From JBBQHX01 sp035306065 (GTDB taxonomy: Bacteria; Gemmatimonadota; Gemmatimonadetes; Gemmatimonadales; Gemmatimonadaceae), in NCBI GenBank assembly GCA_035306065.1, contig DATGOL010000159.1, positions 1 to 12,924 on the forward strand: 12,924 bases of DNA. The letters run 5' to 3'. The notes under the pieces are model-generated. The model was not told where the DNA came from. It made no database searches and saw only the letters and a list, made by a program, of their open reading frames with translations. A program made the position numbers and the translations under genes. The stretch's first letter is position 1; every line of letters starts with the position of its first letter. Shown here in pieces: positions 5,134 through 12,318 of this stretch.

Positions 5134-7104
5134 TTGCCGCGAACACTCCGCATTGCCAGCCTGGCGTTCGCATGCCTCACGACAGGCGCGAATGTCCTCG
5201 AGGCACAATCCGTTGTGCTTCGCACCGTTGGCGTGGGCGCGGATGGGGGCAGCTCGGCGCAGTGGACGCAAGGCGTTCACTCGGGTAGCGGGGCGATCGG
5301 AATGGGCAGCACTGTCGAACGCACAGGCGATCTATCCCGTCAGGTGATCGGCGTCGGACTCGGCGAAATGACGGCACTGTCATTCCGATCCACCTGGTAC
5401 CGCATTCCGCGCCTGGACTCCCTGGTGATCGGGGATGTCCACTTTTCGTCTCCACTGCGGGGTGCGCTTCCGGGGCCATCGTCCGGCATCAGGACCGCCA
5501 CGGGCGCAATGTTCGCACTTCCGGCGTGGGACCAGGCGTCGCTCAGACTTACGATCGGGAGTGCCGCACCTCGTGCTCATGCGGGCGGTGTAAACGGGAT
5601 CGCCCTGATATCCAACGTGCCCCGGTCCGCCATCATGGGAGCAGCCGATCTTGGCGAGCCGGAGTGCGAACACGCCGCATCCTGGTCGTGCACGGTTGCG
5701 TCCATCAACCTGACGCAGGATCTGCCCCGCTCGGCACGAATAACGACAACCGGTACGATGACGGCGGACCTGTCACGCGGCGGCACAATTGCGCACGGGG
5801 AGATGCTTCTCGACGGCGGAAGTCACCGATATCGTGCGATCTCCATTGAACCGGGAGCCGCACTCCATATTGGTCGCGCGGCCGGCGCGTCTGCCTGGAG
5901 TCGAATGGAGCATCAGCGCGGGGGTGCACATGTCCGGCTGTCGCACGGAACCCTGATCCGACCCGCCGTTCGCCTGATCGGTTTCGAGGAGACCGCGGCA
6001 CCGGAGTCGCTGACCGACATCGAGCGCTTCGCGGCCAGGCAGGCCAACCTGGACCTCTGGTGGTCACCCAAAAGCTGGTTGCGAGCCGGCGCCGGCATAC
6101 GAGCATGGAGTGAACGTTCGCGTGGTGCGGCCGCCGAAGGCGCCATGAAGCCTGACGAGCTGCTGGATCCCATGCTGCACGTACAGGCAGGTCGTGCGGA
6201 TGGGTGGTCCATGTCTGGCGCAACGCAGGGACATCATGCCAGCGCGTCGCTCGCGGTTTTCAGGGGCAGCTGGCAGGGATCTGCATCAACATCCGTGTGG
6301 GAACACGAATCTCGCTCCCTAACGACCAGTGAGCCGGACAATCCTGCTGCGGCTACCAGCCTCACCGGGCGAGACGTAACGCTGAATATCGCCAGGAGCG
6401 ACTCCTACGGCAGGCGCTGGCGCGGAGGCATCAGCCTGATGGATGCCAACACCGGCAGGCGTGGTCGCCTCACGACGCGATTCGACCAGCCCATCGGGCT
6501 TACAGGCACCGTCTCCACCGGAGCGCTCCTCCGGTGGGACGAACGGCTCGGCTCCCTGCTTGCGCCCACCGCGAGCGTACGGTGGATGCTGCCGTTCGGC
6601 CAGCTTGGGCTGGATACGCAGTTTCCCCTGGGCGGAGGTACACTCGCCCGCGCGGAGAGATGGGTCGGAGGCACTGCCGAGTTCAATCTCGGACGCTGGG
6701 TCGCATCGGTATCACAGGTACACACCGCCTCGGGCCTCGTGTGGCGCCTGTCTGCGCGCCGAGCCTGGCGAGGCAGTTCCTCGCTGGAACGACAGGGATA
6801 CGAGCGGGCGGCAAAGGGTGCGCTCTGGATCCACGGTCGCGTTCTGATGTCAACAGGCGAGCCGCTCGTTGCCCTGCCTGTGACGGTTGCTGGAGCAACC
6901 GCCTTCACGGACGATGAAGGCCGCTTCAGCATTCGCATCAGTTCCGCCCAGCCGCCGGACGTACAACTCGCCTTCGACAACTACCCCGGTGGTGCCCTGC
7001 TTCACGTTGTCATGGCGCCGGACAGGATAGTGCCGATGGAGGAAGCAATGCCGCGCGCGGGCACGGAGCTGATCTGGCAAGTGGAGAGGCGGCCGTTCCG
7101 CTGA
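5134..7104 (+). CDS. Outer-membrane usher-like beta-barrel protein with C-terminal CarboxypepD/usher-type domain
   Basis: The 656-residue protein starts at a TTG; no ATG or GTG fits before the signal peptide, and an in-frame stop lies at 5086-5088. The signal peptide ends near LEA (residue 24). Most of the chain is alternating hydrophobic/polar strands with aromatic girdles and short turns, as in outer-membrane barrels. LDSLVIGDVHFSSPLRG (about 94-110) recalls the 'LGD' strand found early in usher barrels. C178 and C186 could form a disulfide. Residues about 566-646 form a compact domain, IHGRVLMSTGEPLVALPVTV followed by AFTDDEGRFSI, the pattern of usher C-terminal and carboxypeptidase-regulatory-like domains. 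It is shorter than classical ushers (around 800 residues), and I do not recognise a canonical usher N-terminal or plug domain. It lies 20 bp after the PapD-like gene. Alternatively it is an unrelated outer-membrane porin or carbohydrate-anchoring protein. Confidence 0.68.
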   Translation: MPRTLRIASLAFACLTTGANVLEAQSVVLRTVGVGADGGSSAQWTQGVHSGSGAIGMGSTVERTGDLSRQVIGVGLGEMTALSFRSTWYRIPRLDSLVIGDVHFSSPLRGALPGPSSGIRTATGAMFALPAWDQASLRLTIGSAAPRAHAGGVNGIALISNVPRSAIMGAADLGEPECEHAASWSCTVASINLTQDLPRSARITTTGTMTADLSRGGTIAHGEMLLDGGSHRYRAISIEPGAALHIGRAAGASAWSRMEHQRGGAHVRLSHGTLIRPAVRLIGFEETAAPESLTDIERFAARQANLDLWWSPKSWLRAGAGIRAWSERSRGAAAEGAMKPDELLDPMLHVQAGRADGWSMSGATQGHHASASLAVFRGSWQGSASTSVWEHESRSLTTSEPDNPAAATSLTGRDVTLNIARSDSYGRRWRGGISLMDANTGRRGRLTTRFDQPIGLTGTVSTGALLRWDERLGSLLAPTASVRWMLPFGQLGLDTQFPLGGGTLARAERWVGGTAEFNLGRWVASVSQVHTASGLVWRLSARRAWRGSSSLERQGYERAAKGALWIHGRVLMSTGEPLVALPVTVAGATAFTDDEGRFSIRISSAQPPDVQLAFDNYPGGALLHVVMAPDRIVPMEEAMPRAGTELIWQVERRPFR

Positions 7105-7107
7105 GTT

Positions 7108-7142
7108 GCACGTGCGGAAAGTGGCATATGCGTCACACGTGC
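7108..7142. repeat. Inverted repeat after the usher-like gene
   Basis: GCACGTG (7108-7114) and CACGTGC (7136-7142) are perfect 7-bp inverted arms with a 21-base spacer that itself contains the palindrome GCATATGC (7124-7131). It begins four bases after the usher-like stop codon. It may act as a weak terminator or RNA-stabilising hairpin; no T-run follows. Confidence 0.35.
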
Positions 7143-7214
7143 TGACGCGCACCATTCGCCGGGTTGCACCGCCGCAGGATCACAGTGCCATTCGGGCGAA
7201 GTTCAGTGTCGCAA

Positions 7215-7230
7215 GGGCGAGGCGACGCCC
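7215..7230 (-). terminator. Possible weak terminator of the drug exporter gene
   Basis: GGGCG (7215-7219) pairs with CGCCC (7226-7230) over a six-base loop. It lies 22 bp beyond the stop of the minus-strand exporter gene and is followed on that strand only by TTGCGAC. The stem is short and there is no T-run, so this is a tentative call. Confidence 0.22.
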
Positions 7231-7252
7231 ACCGACGCCACACGAGTATCGC

Positions 7253-8680
7253 TTACAGCGCCTGGGTTGCGGGCACTGGTTTCTCCCGGTACCAGTAGCT
7301 CGCCACCGCCACGCCGATCGCGAACACCACCACCACGGTGAACATCGGCTGGAATGCCGCGGTGAGCGCAGACACAACTTCCGGGTCCACTACGGTTCCA
7401 ACGCGATCCCTGTCCAGCACCTGGGCAACACGCGAAGGGTCCAGCCGTTTCTCGAGCGTGAATGCGAGAATGGCACCCAGCACCGTTACCCCAAGGGTGC
7501 CACCGAAGAAACGTGCGAACACGTTCGTTGCGGTAATGACTCCGCGCTCACGCCAGCCCACGCTCGACTGCAGCACGATCACCAGCGTAGATGTAGCAGC
7601 ACCCAGACCGGTGCCAAGCAGGAACATGGACGCGCCCATCTCCAGGCGTCCGCCGTGCAGCGCTGCAGCCATCAGGCAGGCACAGGCGATGGCGCACATC
7701 ACGCAGCCAAGTAGCACGGCACGACGCGCGCCGAAACGAAGGATTGCCTTGCTGGATAGCGTGGCCGCGATCGGCCAGCCAATGAGCATGGGCGCGATCA
7801 GGGAGCCGGCCTGCACTGGCGTACCACCCTTCACTCCCTGGATGAAAAGCGGGAGGAAGTTCACCACGGCCATCAGTATTGCGCCGAGTCCCAGCGACAC
7901 AACGGAGGCCACTGCCACGTCGCGCCTGGCGAGAAGGGAGAGCGGCAGTATGGGTGACTTCGCCCTTCGCTCCACGACGATGAACAGTGCCGACAACAGA
8001 AGTCCGAGCGGGGTCAGCACCTTCGGAGCCGTGCCGCCCATGGCCAGCAGCAGCGACAGTGCGGCACCAGCAAAGGTGATTGCACCGGGCCAGTCGATGG
8101 CGGCGTCTCCTCCCTGCCCCTTCTCGCGATAGGCATACGCAAGGAGCGCGACTGCAGCTGCGCCGAACGGAAGGTTTATCCAGAACACCCACCCCCACGC
8201 CATCGCCGTCACTATCCACGCACCAAGCATCGGCCCCGCAATACCGGCCACTCCCCACACCGCACCAATCCAGCCCTGAATACGCCCTCGTTCGGCAATC
8301 GTGTACAGGTCACCGATAATGGTCATGGCAACAGGCTGTATGCTGCCGGCTCCCAGCCCCTGCAACGTGCGGCCCGCCAGGAGGATGGTCATGCTGCCTG
8401 CAAACCCGCACAGCATCGAGCCGCCAAGGAACAGCACTATGCCAAGCCAGAGAATCGGGCGTCGTCCGAAAACGTCCGAGAGGCGCCCGTAAATCGGTAC
8501 GGTGACCGTGGTGGCCAGAAGGTACGACGCCGTTACCCAGCCGTAGTGCTGAACGCCGCCAACGTCGGCGATGATCGTGGGGAGTGCGGTTGCCACGATA
8601 GTGGCTTCCGCCGCCGTCATGAAAACCACGAGGATAAGAGCGAATGTCGTCAGGCCGCGGTGCGTAGCGGTGTTCGTCAC
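7253..8680 (-). CDS. MFS drug/proton antiporter, DHA2 (EmrB/QacA-like) family
   Basis: This 475-residue inner-membrane protein has about 14 hydrophobic segments, the DHA2 topology, and probably exports drugs or other amphipathic compounds in exchange for protons. Motif A is GRLSDVFGRR (65-74). The first helix carries AEATIVATALP (24-34), matching the DHA2 signature LDxTIVNVALP with Glu at the acidic position. A motif-C-like antiporter stretch is GAVWGVAGIAGPMLG (139-153). The start is GTG at 8678-8680, preceded by GGGAG (8687-8691 on the plus strand) with a six-base spacer; an out-of-frame ATG just inside this spacer stops after two codons. The gene is separated from the upstream lipoprotein gene by an intrinsic terminator, so it should have its own promoter; TTGACG at 8755-8760 (minus) is a good -35 match but lacks a convincing -10. 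Substrate unknown. No membrane-fusion partner gene adjoins it. Confidence 0.93.
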   Translation of the reverse strand: MTNTATHRGLTTFALILVVFMTAAEATIVATALPTIIADVGGVQHYGWVTASYLLATTVTVPIYGRLSDVFGRRPILWLGIVLFLGGSMLCGFAGSMTILLAGRTLQGLGAGSIQPVAMTIIGDLYTIAERGRIQGWIGAVWGVAGIAGPMLGAWIVTAMAWGWVFWINLPFGAAAVALLAYAYREKGQGGDAAIDWPGAITFAGAALSLLLAMGGTAPKVLTPLGLLLSALFIVVERRAKSPILPLSLLARRDVAVASVVSLGLGAILMAVVNFLPLFIQGVKGGTPVQAGSLIAPMLIGWPIAATLSSKAILRFGARRAVLLGCVMCAIACACLMAAALHGGRLEMGASMFLLGTGLGAATSTLVIVLQSSVGWRERGVITATNVFARFFGGTLGVTVLGAILAFTLEKRLDPSRVAQVLDRDRVGTVVDPEVVSALTAAFQPMFTVVVVFAIGVAVASYWYREKPVPATQAL

Positions 8681-8764
8681 TCCATTCTCCCGGTGGAACC
8701 GGCAACTCGACGGCGGAACTCAGGCACCGACCGCAATCTCCGTTTCTGTTGATACGTCAAGGAA

Positions 8765-8801
8765 ATTGCGCCCGGCGGCCGGTGTGGCCGCAGGGCGCAA
8801 T
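8765..8801 (-). terminator. Intrinsic terminator of the lipoprotein gene
   Basis: A long hairpin has an outer stem ATTGCGCCC (8765-8773) with GGGCGCAAT (8793-8801), one G/A mismatch, an inner stem GCGGCC with GGCCGC, and a five-base loop (8781-8785). On the minus strand it is followed by TTCCTT, with the preceding T of the stem giving a short T-rich tail. It lies 53 bp beyond the lipoprotein stop codon and upstream of the exporter start. Confidence 0.8.
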
Positions 8802-8854
8802 GGAAACGACCCGTCGAGAATCATAAGCCGACATGGAAGCCGGCGAACGCGCGA

Positions 8855-9769
8855 TCAGTGCTGGAGCACGATCAGGTAACGGGATGCCTCCCAGAACTTC
8901 GAGGGATCCGTGATCCGGAGCGTGCCGTCTGCCGCGCCGTCTGCCCCTGTGCCTGACACGAGCAGGCTCGGGTCATGACGCGAAATCACGCGATAGTTCG
9001 CAGACGGATCCGGCATCGGAATGGCGAGCTCGTCGCGACGGTCCGCGACCGTGAAGCTCGCCGGATCCAGATCGCGACTGGGCACGAGCGTGCGCGGGCC
9101 TACCACCAGGAAGCGCCTGCTGCCTTCGGACCTCACGATTCCTGCATCGGCGAGCTGCTCCTTGGTGCCGATAACGTAGTAAACCGTGTTGGCTTCGGAG
9201 AGCGTGGAGCGCAGGGTGTCGCGTACCGCATCGCGCTCCACGGCGAGCGCACGGCCCGCACGTCTCAGGCTGTCAACCATCCCGCCAAGCGCCGCAAGCT
9301 CTCCCTTCTGGCGTTCCACCGTGGCCTGGAGCTCGGAGATCGTTGTGACGTAGCCCTGCAGTCGCGACTCCATGCCCTGGCTGTTTCTCGTGAGGGTCGC
9401 CACACGAGCGCGGCTCTGCTCCAGAAGCGAGATCACTCCATCTACCTTGGCCTGCAGCGAGTCGTGACGTGCAGTCCATGGATCACTGGAACCCGATCCC
9501 GATGGCTGGTTGCGCGTCTGCGCGGCTGCCAGGCCAGACACCGCCGAGAGCGACGAATCGATCTGGTTTACGAGCCTGGTGGTTTGCGCCAGCTCGCCCA
9601 TAAGTGCGTCTCGCTGCTGAAGCTCGCTCTGTGCCGCCTCGAGCTGCGTACCGAGCGCCTGCAGGGAATCGGTGGCCGCCCGGTCGGCAGCGGAGTCACC
9701 GCAGCCTGCGAGAAGCGCGGCGAAAGCCGCAAGGACACCGATCGTGAATGTGCGATGTGCCGTTTGCAT
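8855..9769 (-). CDS. Coiled-coil lipoprotein with C-terminal 'YYVIGTK' module
   Basis: This 304-residue envelope lipoprotein has a signal peptide ending in the lipobox LLAGC, with Cys23 as the lipidated residue. Residues about 33-75 and 100-192 are heptad-rich, Gln/Glu/Leu-heavy segments likely to form coiled coils, split by a Gly/Ser/Pro linker near 88-97. The C-terminal part (about 194-304) begins NTVYYVIGTKEQLADAGIV. This closely recalls a module I know from Bacteroidetes lipoproteins, some annotated as Cbp1-type collagen-binding adhesins; the resemblance is from memory and that function should not be assumed here. ATG 9767-9769 is chosen because it places a normal signal peptide directly at the N-terminus; an in-frame start at 9850 would add 27 residues with no signal character. 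No strong ribosome binding site is visible. It is probably monocistronic, with a clear terminator at 8765-8801. Confidence 0.85.
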   Translation of the reverse strand: MQTAHRTFTIGVLAAFAALLAGCGDSAADRAATDSLQALGTQLEAAQSELQQRDALMGELAQTTRLVNQIDSSLSAVSGLAAAQTRNQPSGSGSSDPWTARHDSLQAKVDGVISLLEQSRARVATLTRNSQGMESRLQGYVTTISELQATVERQKGELAALGGMVDSLRRAGRALAVERDAVRDTLRSTLSEANTVYYVIGTKEQLADAGIVRSEGSRRFLVVGPRTLVPSRDLDPASFTVADRRDELAIPMPDPSANYRVISRHDPSLLVSGTGADGAADGTLRITDPSKFWEASRYLIVLQH

Positions 9770-9858
9770 GTGTCGTGGGGCTGATGTTGGAGCCCGAAAT
9801 CTCACCACATTCGGGGGAATGAAAGAAGTGCAGGGATCACAATCTGGCAATTAACTGC

Positions 9859-9894
9859 CGGGATCGCTGTCATGAATGGTGATTCATCATCCCG
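9859..9894 (-). other. Bipartite hairpin between the NhaP2-like and lipoprotein genes
   Basis: An outer stem CGGGAT (9859-9864) with ATCCCG (9889-9894) encloses an inner stem ATGAAT (9872-9877) with ATTCAT (9882-9887) and a four-base loop, with an asymmetric internal bulge of seven bases against one. It begins 9 bp after the NhaP2-like stop codon on the minus strand. No T-run follows. It may be a terminator, a 3' stabiliser, or part of the lipoprotein leader. Confidence 0.4.
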
Positions 9895-9903
9895 ATTATG
9901 CCG

Positions 9904-11388
9904 CTATTCGCTCTCCGGCTGGCCGAAAACCAGTCTCACAAATCCCCTGGATTCCGGATTCGTGAAGACATACACGTGGTCTCCAGGAGTAAGTACCGTA
10001 CTGCCGCGCGGAGCAAGCAACTGCTTCCCGCGAACGATCATGGTAACGGAAGCGCCCTCTGGAAAGGGTAGAGCCGACAGTGTTTCTCCAGCCACCGCCA
10101 GCGCTTCGTCTATGTAGAAGGAGAGCAGTTCACCCTGCAGTGGCTCAACGGACTCGATCGCCAGCACTGCCCGTGGAGGGGGCGGTTCGTAAGTCTCGAG
10201 GCCAAGCTTGCGTGCCGCCCAGGTAACCGTGGCGCCCGGCAGGATTGAACTCACCACGACAACGAAGAACACCAGGTCGAACATCTGTTCCGCAGCTGGT
10301 GCTCCCGCGAGTACCGGGTATGTGGCCAGGATGATCGGCACGGCTCCACGCAGCCCTACCCAGCTGACAAAGAGCTTCTCCCTGTTGGTGTAACGAAACG
10401 GAATGAGGCAAAGCCACACCACAACCGGTCGCGCCACAAACGCAAGAAATACGGAGACGGCAAGGCCAATTGGAGCGATCTCGATTAGTCGTGAGGGGAA
10501 AACCAGCAGCCCCATCAGCAGGAACATCGTTACCTGCGACAGCCAGGCGATGGCGTCGTGAACGCGCAGAAGTCCTGTGCGGTAGGGAATTTCTCCATTC
10601 CCAAGAACGATCGCGCCCACGTAGACGGCCAGGAAACCGCTCCCGTAGAGCAGCGTTGGAACTGCAAAGGCGAGGAAAGCCATGCCTATCAGCAACACGG
10701 CGTACATGCCGCTCGCGTGAAGGCGGGCGTGTGCAAGCGTGTAGCGCGCGCCGTATCCAATGCCGAGGCCGGCGGCCAGGCCGATCGCAATCTGAGAGAT
10801 CACCTGCAGCCCGATCATCGTGTACGAGGCTGCACCAGGCTCCAGAAGGACACTGGTTACAGACATCGTCAGGATCACGGCCATCGGGTCGTTGGACCCC
10901 GACTCGATCTCCAGGGTGGCCTTCACCTTGTCGCTCAGGTGTACTCCGCCGCTTCGCAGTACGGCGAACACCGCGGCGGCATCGGTGCTCGACACCACGG
11001 CACCGAGCAGGATGGATGCATCACGAGGCATACCGAGCCAGAATGCGCCCAGCGCGAGCATGACCGCCGTACCTATCACACCAACTGTAGCCAGTACTGC
11101 CGCAGGTGCCGCCACACGCCGAACCGCGGTGAGCGGAGTGTTCAACCCACCGTCGAAAAGGATGAGCACCAGTGCAACCGTTCCCAGCCGGTAGCCCACG
11201 CCGTAGTCGGCGAACGGTATTCCACCAATTCCCTCAGACCCGGCCAGCACCCCGATTGCCAGAAAGATCAGCGCAACCGGCACGTTCACCCTCTCGGTAG
11301 CGCGACTGCTGAAAAGGACGCTGACAATCAGCAGAAAGCCGCTGACTGCGAGAATGATCGCCGTCGTGATGGGTTCGTTTGTCAGCAT
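9904..11388 (-). CDS. nhaP2: NhaP2/CvrA-type K+(Na+)/H+ antiporter, CPA1 family, with C-terminal TrkA-C-like domain
   Basis: This 494-residue inner-membrane exchanger swaps K+ or Na+ for protons and helps in cytoplasmic ion and osmotic balance. The transmembrane domain spans about 1-395. Family signatures include ILFDGGLNTPL (76-86), GAVVSSTDAAAVFAVLRS (129-146), LEIESGSNDPMAVIL (159-173), which holds the conserved E-S-x-x-N-D-P cation-site residues, and GLRGAVPIILATYP (345-358). Residues about 412-488 form a cytoplasmic domain with VLTPGDHVYVFTNPES, the end of a TrkA-C (RCK-C) fold that usually binds a nucleotide-type regulator. ATG 11386-11388 matches the family N-terminus (short, then helix 1); the frame is open for 53 codons upstream but that stretch is Arg/Pro-rich and unlikely to be translated. 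There is no clear ribosome binding site. The gene symbol rests on family resemblance. Confidence 0.9.
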   Translation of the reverse strand: MLTNEPITTAIILAVSGFLLIVSVLFSSRATERVNVPVALIFLAIGVLAGSEGIGGIPFADYGVGYRLGTVALVLILFDGGLNTPLTAVRRVAAPAAVLATVGVIGTAVMLALGAFWLGMPRDASILLGAVVSSTDAAAVFAVLRSGGVHLSDKVKATLEIESGSNDPMAVILTMSVTSVLLEPGAASYTMIGLQVISQIAIGLAAGLGIGYGARYTLAHARLHASGMYAVLLIGMAFLAFAVPTLLYGSGFLAVYVGAIVLGNGEIPYRTGLLRVHDAIAWLSQVTMFLLMGLLVFPSRLIEIAPIGLAVSVFLAFVARPVVVWLCLIPFRYTNREKLFVSWVGLRGAVPIILATYPVLAGAPAAEQMFDLVFFVVVVSSILPGATVTWAARKLGLETYEPPPPRAVLAIESVEPLQGELLSFYIDEALAVAGETLSALPFPEGASVTMIVRGKQLLAPRGSTVLTPGDHVYVFTNPESRGFVRLVFGQPESE

Positions 11389-11688
11389 GCGGCGAACAGC
11401 GTGAAGGAGCGGGAGAAAGAAGGTGAGGCAGTTTGCAGGTAAAGGGCTACTTCGTTCACAGCGGCCACCTGAGTACCGGGAGCTGCCGTCCTCTGCCACA
11501 CGGCGTGCCGGTGTCGCAACGTGCCCCGAAGTATGCCCAGCCCGCAATGAGCGCCGAAGCTTTCCCGCTTTACGCCGTTACCGTGAGCATAGCGTGCACG
11601 CGAGTGCTCAACCCGTCACGACTGCAAGCCAGCTCGGGAAAATGAGATTACGCAGGTGATGAAAAGCGCCGGCGACTTCACGGTGGAG

Positions 11689-11707
11689 CCTCCAGGAATG
11701 CTGGAGG
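11689..11707 (+). other. Perfect 7-bp hairpin upstream of the methyltransferase-like gene
   Basis: CCTCCAG and CTGGAGG pair fully across a five-base loop, and two more outer pairs (one G-T) are possible. No T-run follows, so a terminator is unlikely. The right arm contains GGAGG, which resembles a Shine-Dalgarno core and would be hidden in the stem, but no gene start lies at the right distance after it. Confidence 0.4.
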
Positions 11708-11794
11708 TTGCGACATGCAGGCACCGGACCTTACGCGGATTCGGGGTGGCGCATTCACCAGCAAGGCTGTATTCCTGACCGGGCAGCGGACTTC

Positions 11795-11802
11795 AGGAGG
11801 AG
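11795..11802 (+). promoter_or_regulatory. Strong ribosome binding site of the methyltransferase-like gene
   Basis: AGGAGGAG ends seven bases before the ATG at 11810. It picks that start over the in-frame ATG at 11708, which would add 34 residues with no family resemblance. The ATG at 11803 is in another frame and stops after seven codons. Confidence 0.85.
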
Positions 11803-11809
11803 ATGCAGC

Positions 11810-12295
11810 ATGCCCCAGGAACATGATGGAGACGTACCGGCGGTGAGCATCTTTCCGCCGTTCGTACCGACGGCGGCGCTGGTTGCTGCAGTGCTCGCTC
11901 AGAGAATCTGGCCGATAGACGCAGGTGCACTGTTGCCGTCTCCCTGGAGATACTGGATTGGCGGCGCAATTATCCTGCTGGCCATGGGATTCTTTGCCAT
12001 GCGGGCCGTGCGCCAGATGCGACGAAGCGGCCAGAGTGAAGTTCCGTGGACACCTGTAACGGAAGTTCTGCAGTCGGGGCCATACAGCCTTTCGCGAAAC
12101 CCCATGTACCTTTTCATGGTGGTTGCCTGCATCGGGTTCGCCGTCCTGCTGGCCAATCCATGGCTGCTCTTGTTCACCCCGATGGTTGCGTGGGCATTGC
12201 AGAAGTGGGCAATCATTCCGGAAGAGGAATATCTCGAGCGAACGTTCGGCGAGGAGTACGCTGTATACCGAACGCGGGTTCGCCGCTGGATCTGA
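11810..12295 (+). CDS. Isoprenylcysteine carboxyl methyltransferase (ICMT/PEMT-like) family membrane protein
   Basis: This 161-residue integral membrane protein has about four hydrophobic segments (near 13-32, 47-65, 100-118 and 114-131). The family's catalytic C-terminal signature is clear: SGPYSLSRNPMYL (89-101), matching the usual G-P-Y-x-x-x-R-H/N-P-x-Y, and PEEEYLERTFGEEYAVYRTRVRRW (137-160), matching E-E-x-L-x-x-x-F-G-x-x-Y-x-x-Y. In the family these segments bind S-adenosylmethionine; Asn97 takes the place of the more common His. Bacterial members methylate lipids or small hydrophobic acceptors, mostly unknown, and true prenyl-cysteine substrates are not expected here. The strong AGGAGGAG fixes the start. 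A small membrane protein follows after 23 bp and is likely co-transcribed. Confidence 0.88.
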   Translation: MPQEHDGDVPAVSIFPPFVPTAALVAAVLAQRIWPIDAGALLPSPWRYWIGGAIILLAMGFFAMRAVRQMRRSGQSEVPWTPVTEVLQSGPYSLSRNPMYLFMVVACIGFAVLLANPWLLLFTPMVAWALQKWAIIPEEEYLERTFGEEYAVYRTRVRRWI

Positions 12296-12318
12296 CACTA
12301 CACACACACAGGCCTCAG

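Larger units (their letters stand above)
11389..11809. other. Divergent intergenic region between the NhaP2-like and methyltransferase-like genes
   Basis: The 421 bp hold no credible coding sequence: open frames on both strands are short, Arg/Pro-rich and lack ribosome binding sites except that at 11795. A perfect 7-bp hairpin CCTCCAG (11689-11695) with CTGGAGG (11701-11707), loop GAATG, sits about 100 bp upstream of the plus-strand gene; it could be a leader structure or operator. Promoters for both genes should be here, but I see no convincing -35/-10 pair. Confidence 0.6.

Noticed and set aside
9770..9850. N-terminal extension of the lipoprotein frame up to 9850.
   Set aside because: It would bury the lipoprotein signal peptide 27 residues inside the protein.
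10558..11442. Plus-strand frames of up to 294 codons opposite the NhaP2-like gene.
   Set aside because: They are antisense to a gene with clear CPA1 motifs and give His/Arg/Gln-rich translations without family resemblance.
11389..11547. N-terminal extension of the NhaP2-like frame up to 11547.
   Set aside because: The added 53 residues are Arg/Ser/Pro-rich and unlike antiporter N-termini; the ATG at 11388 directly precedes the first helix.
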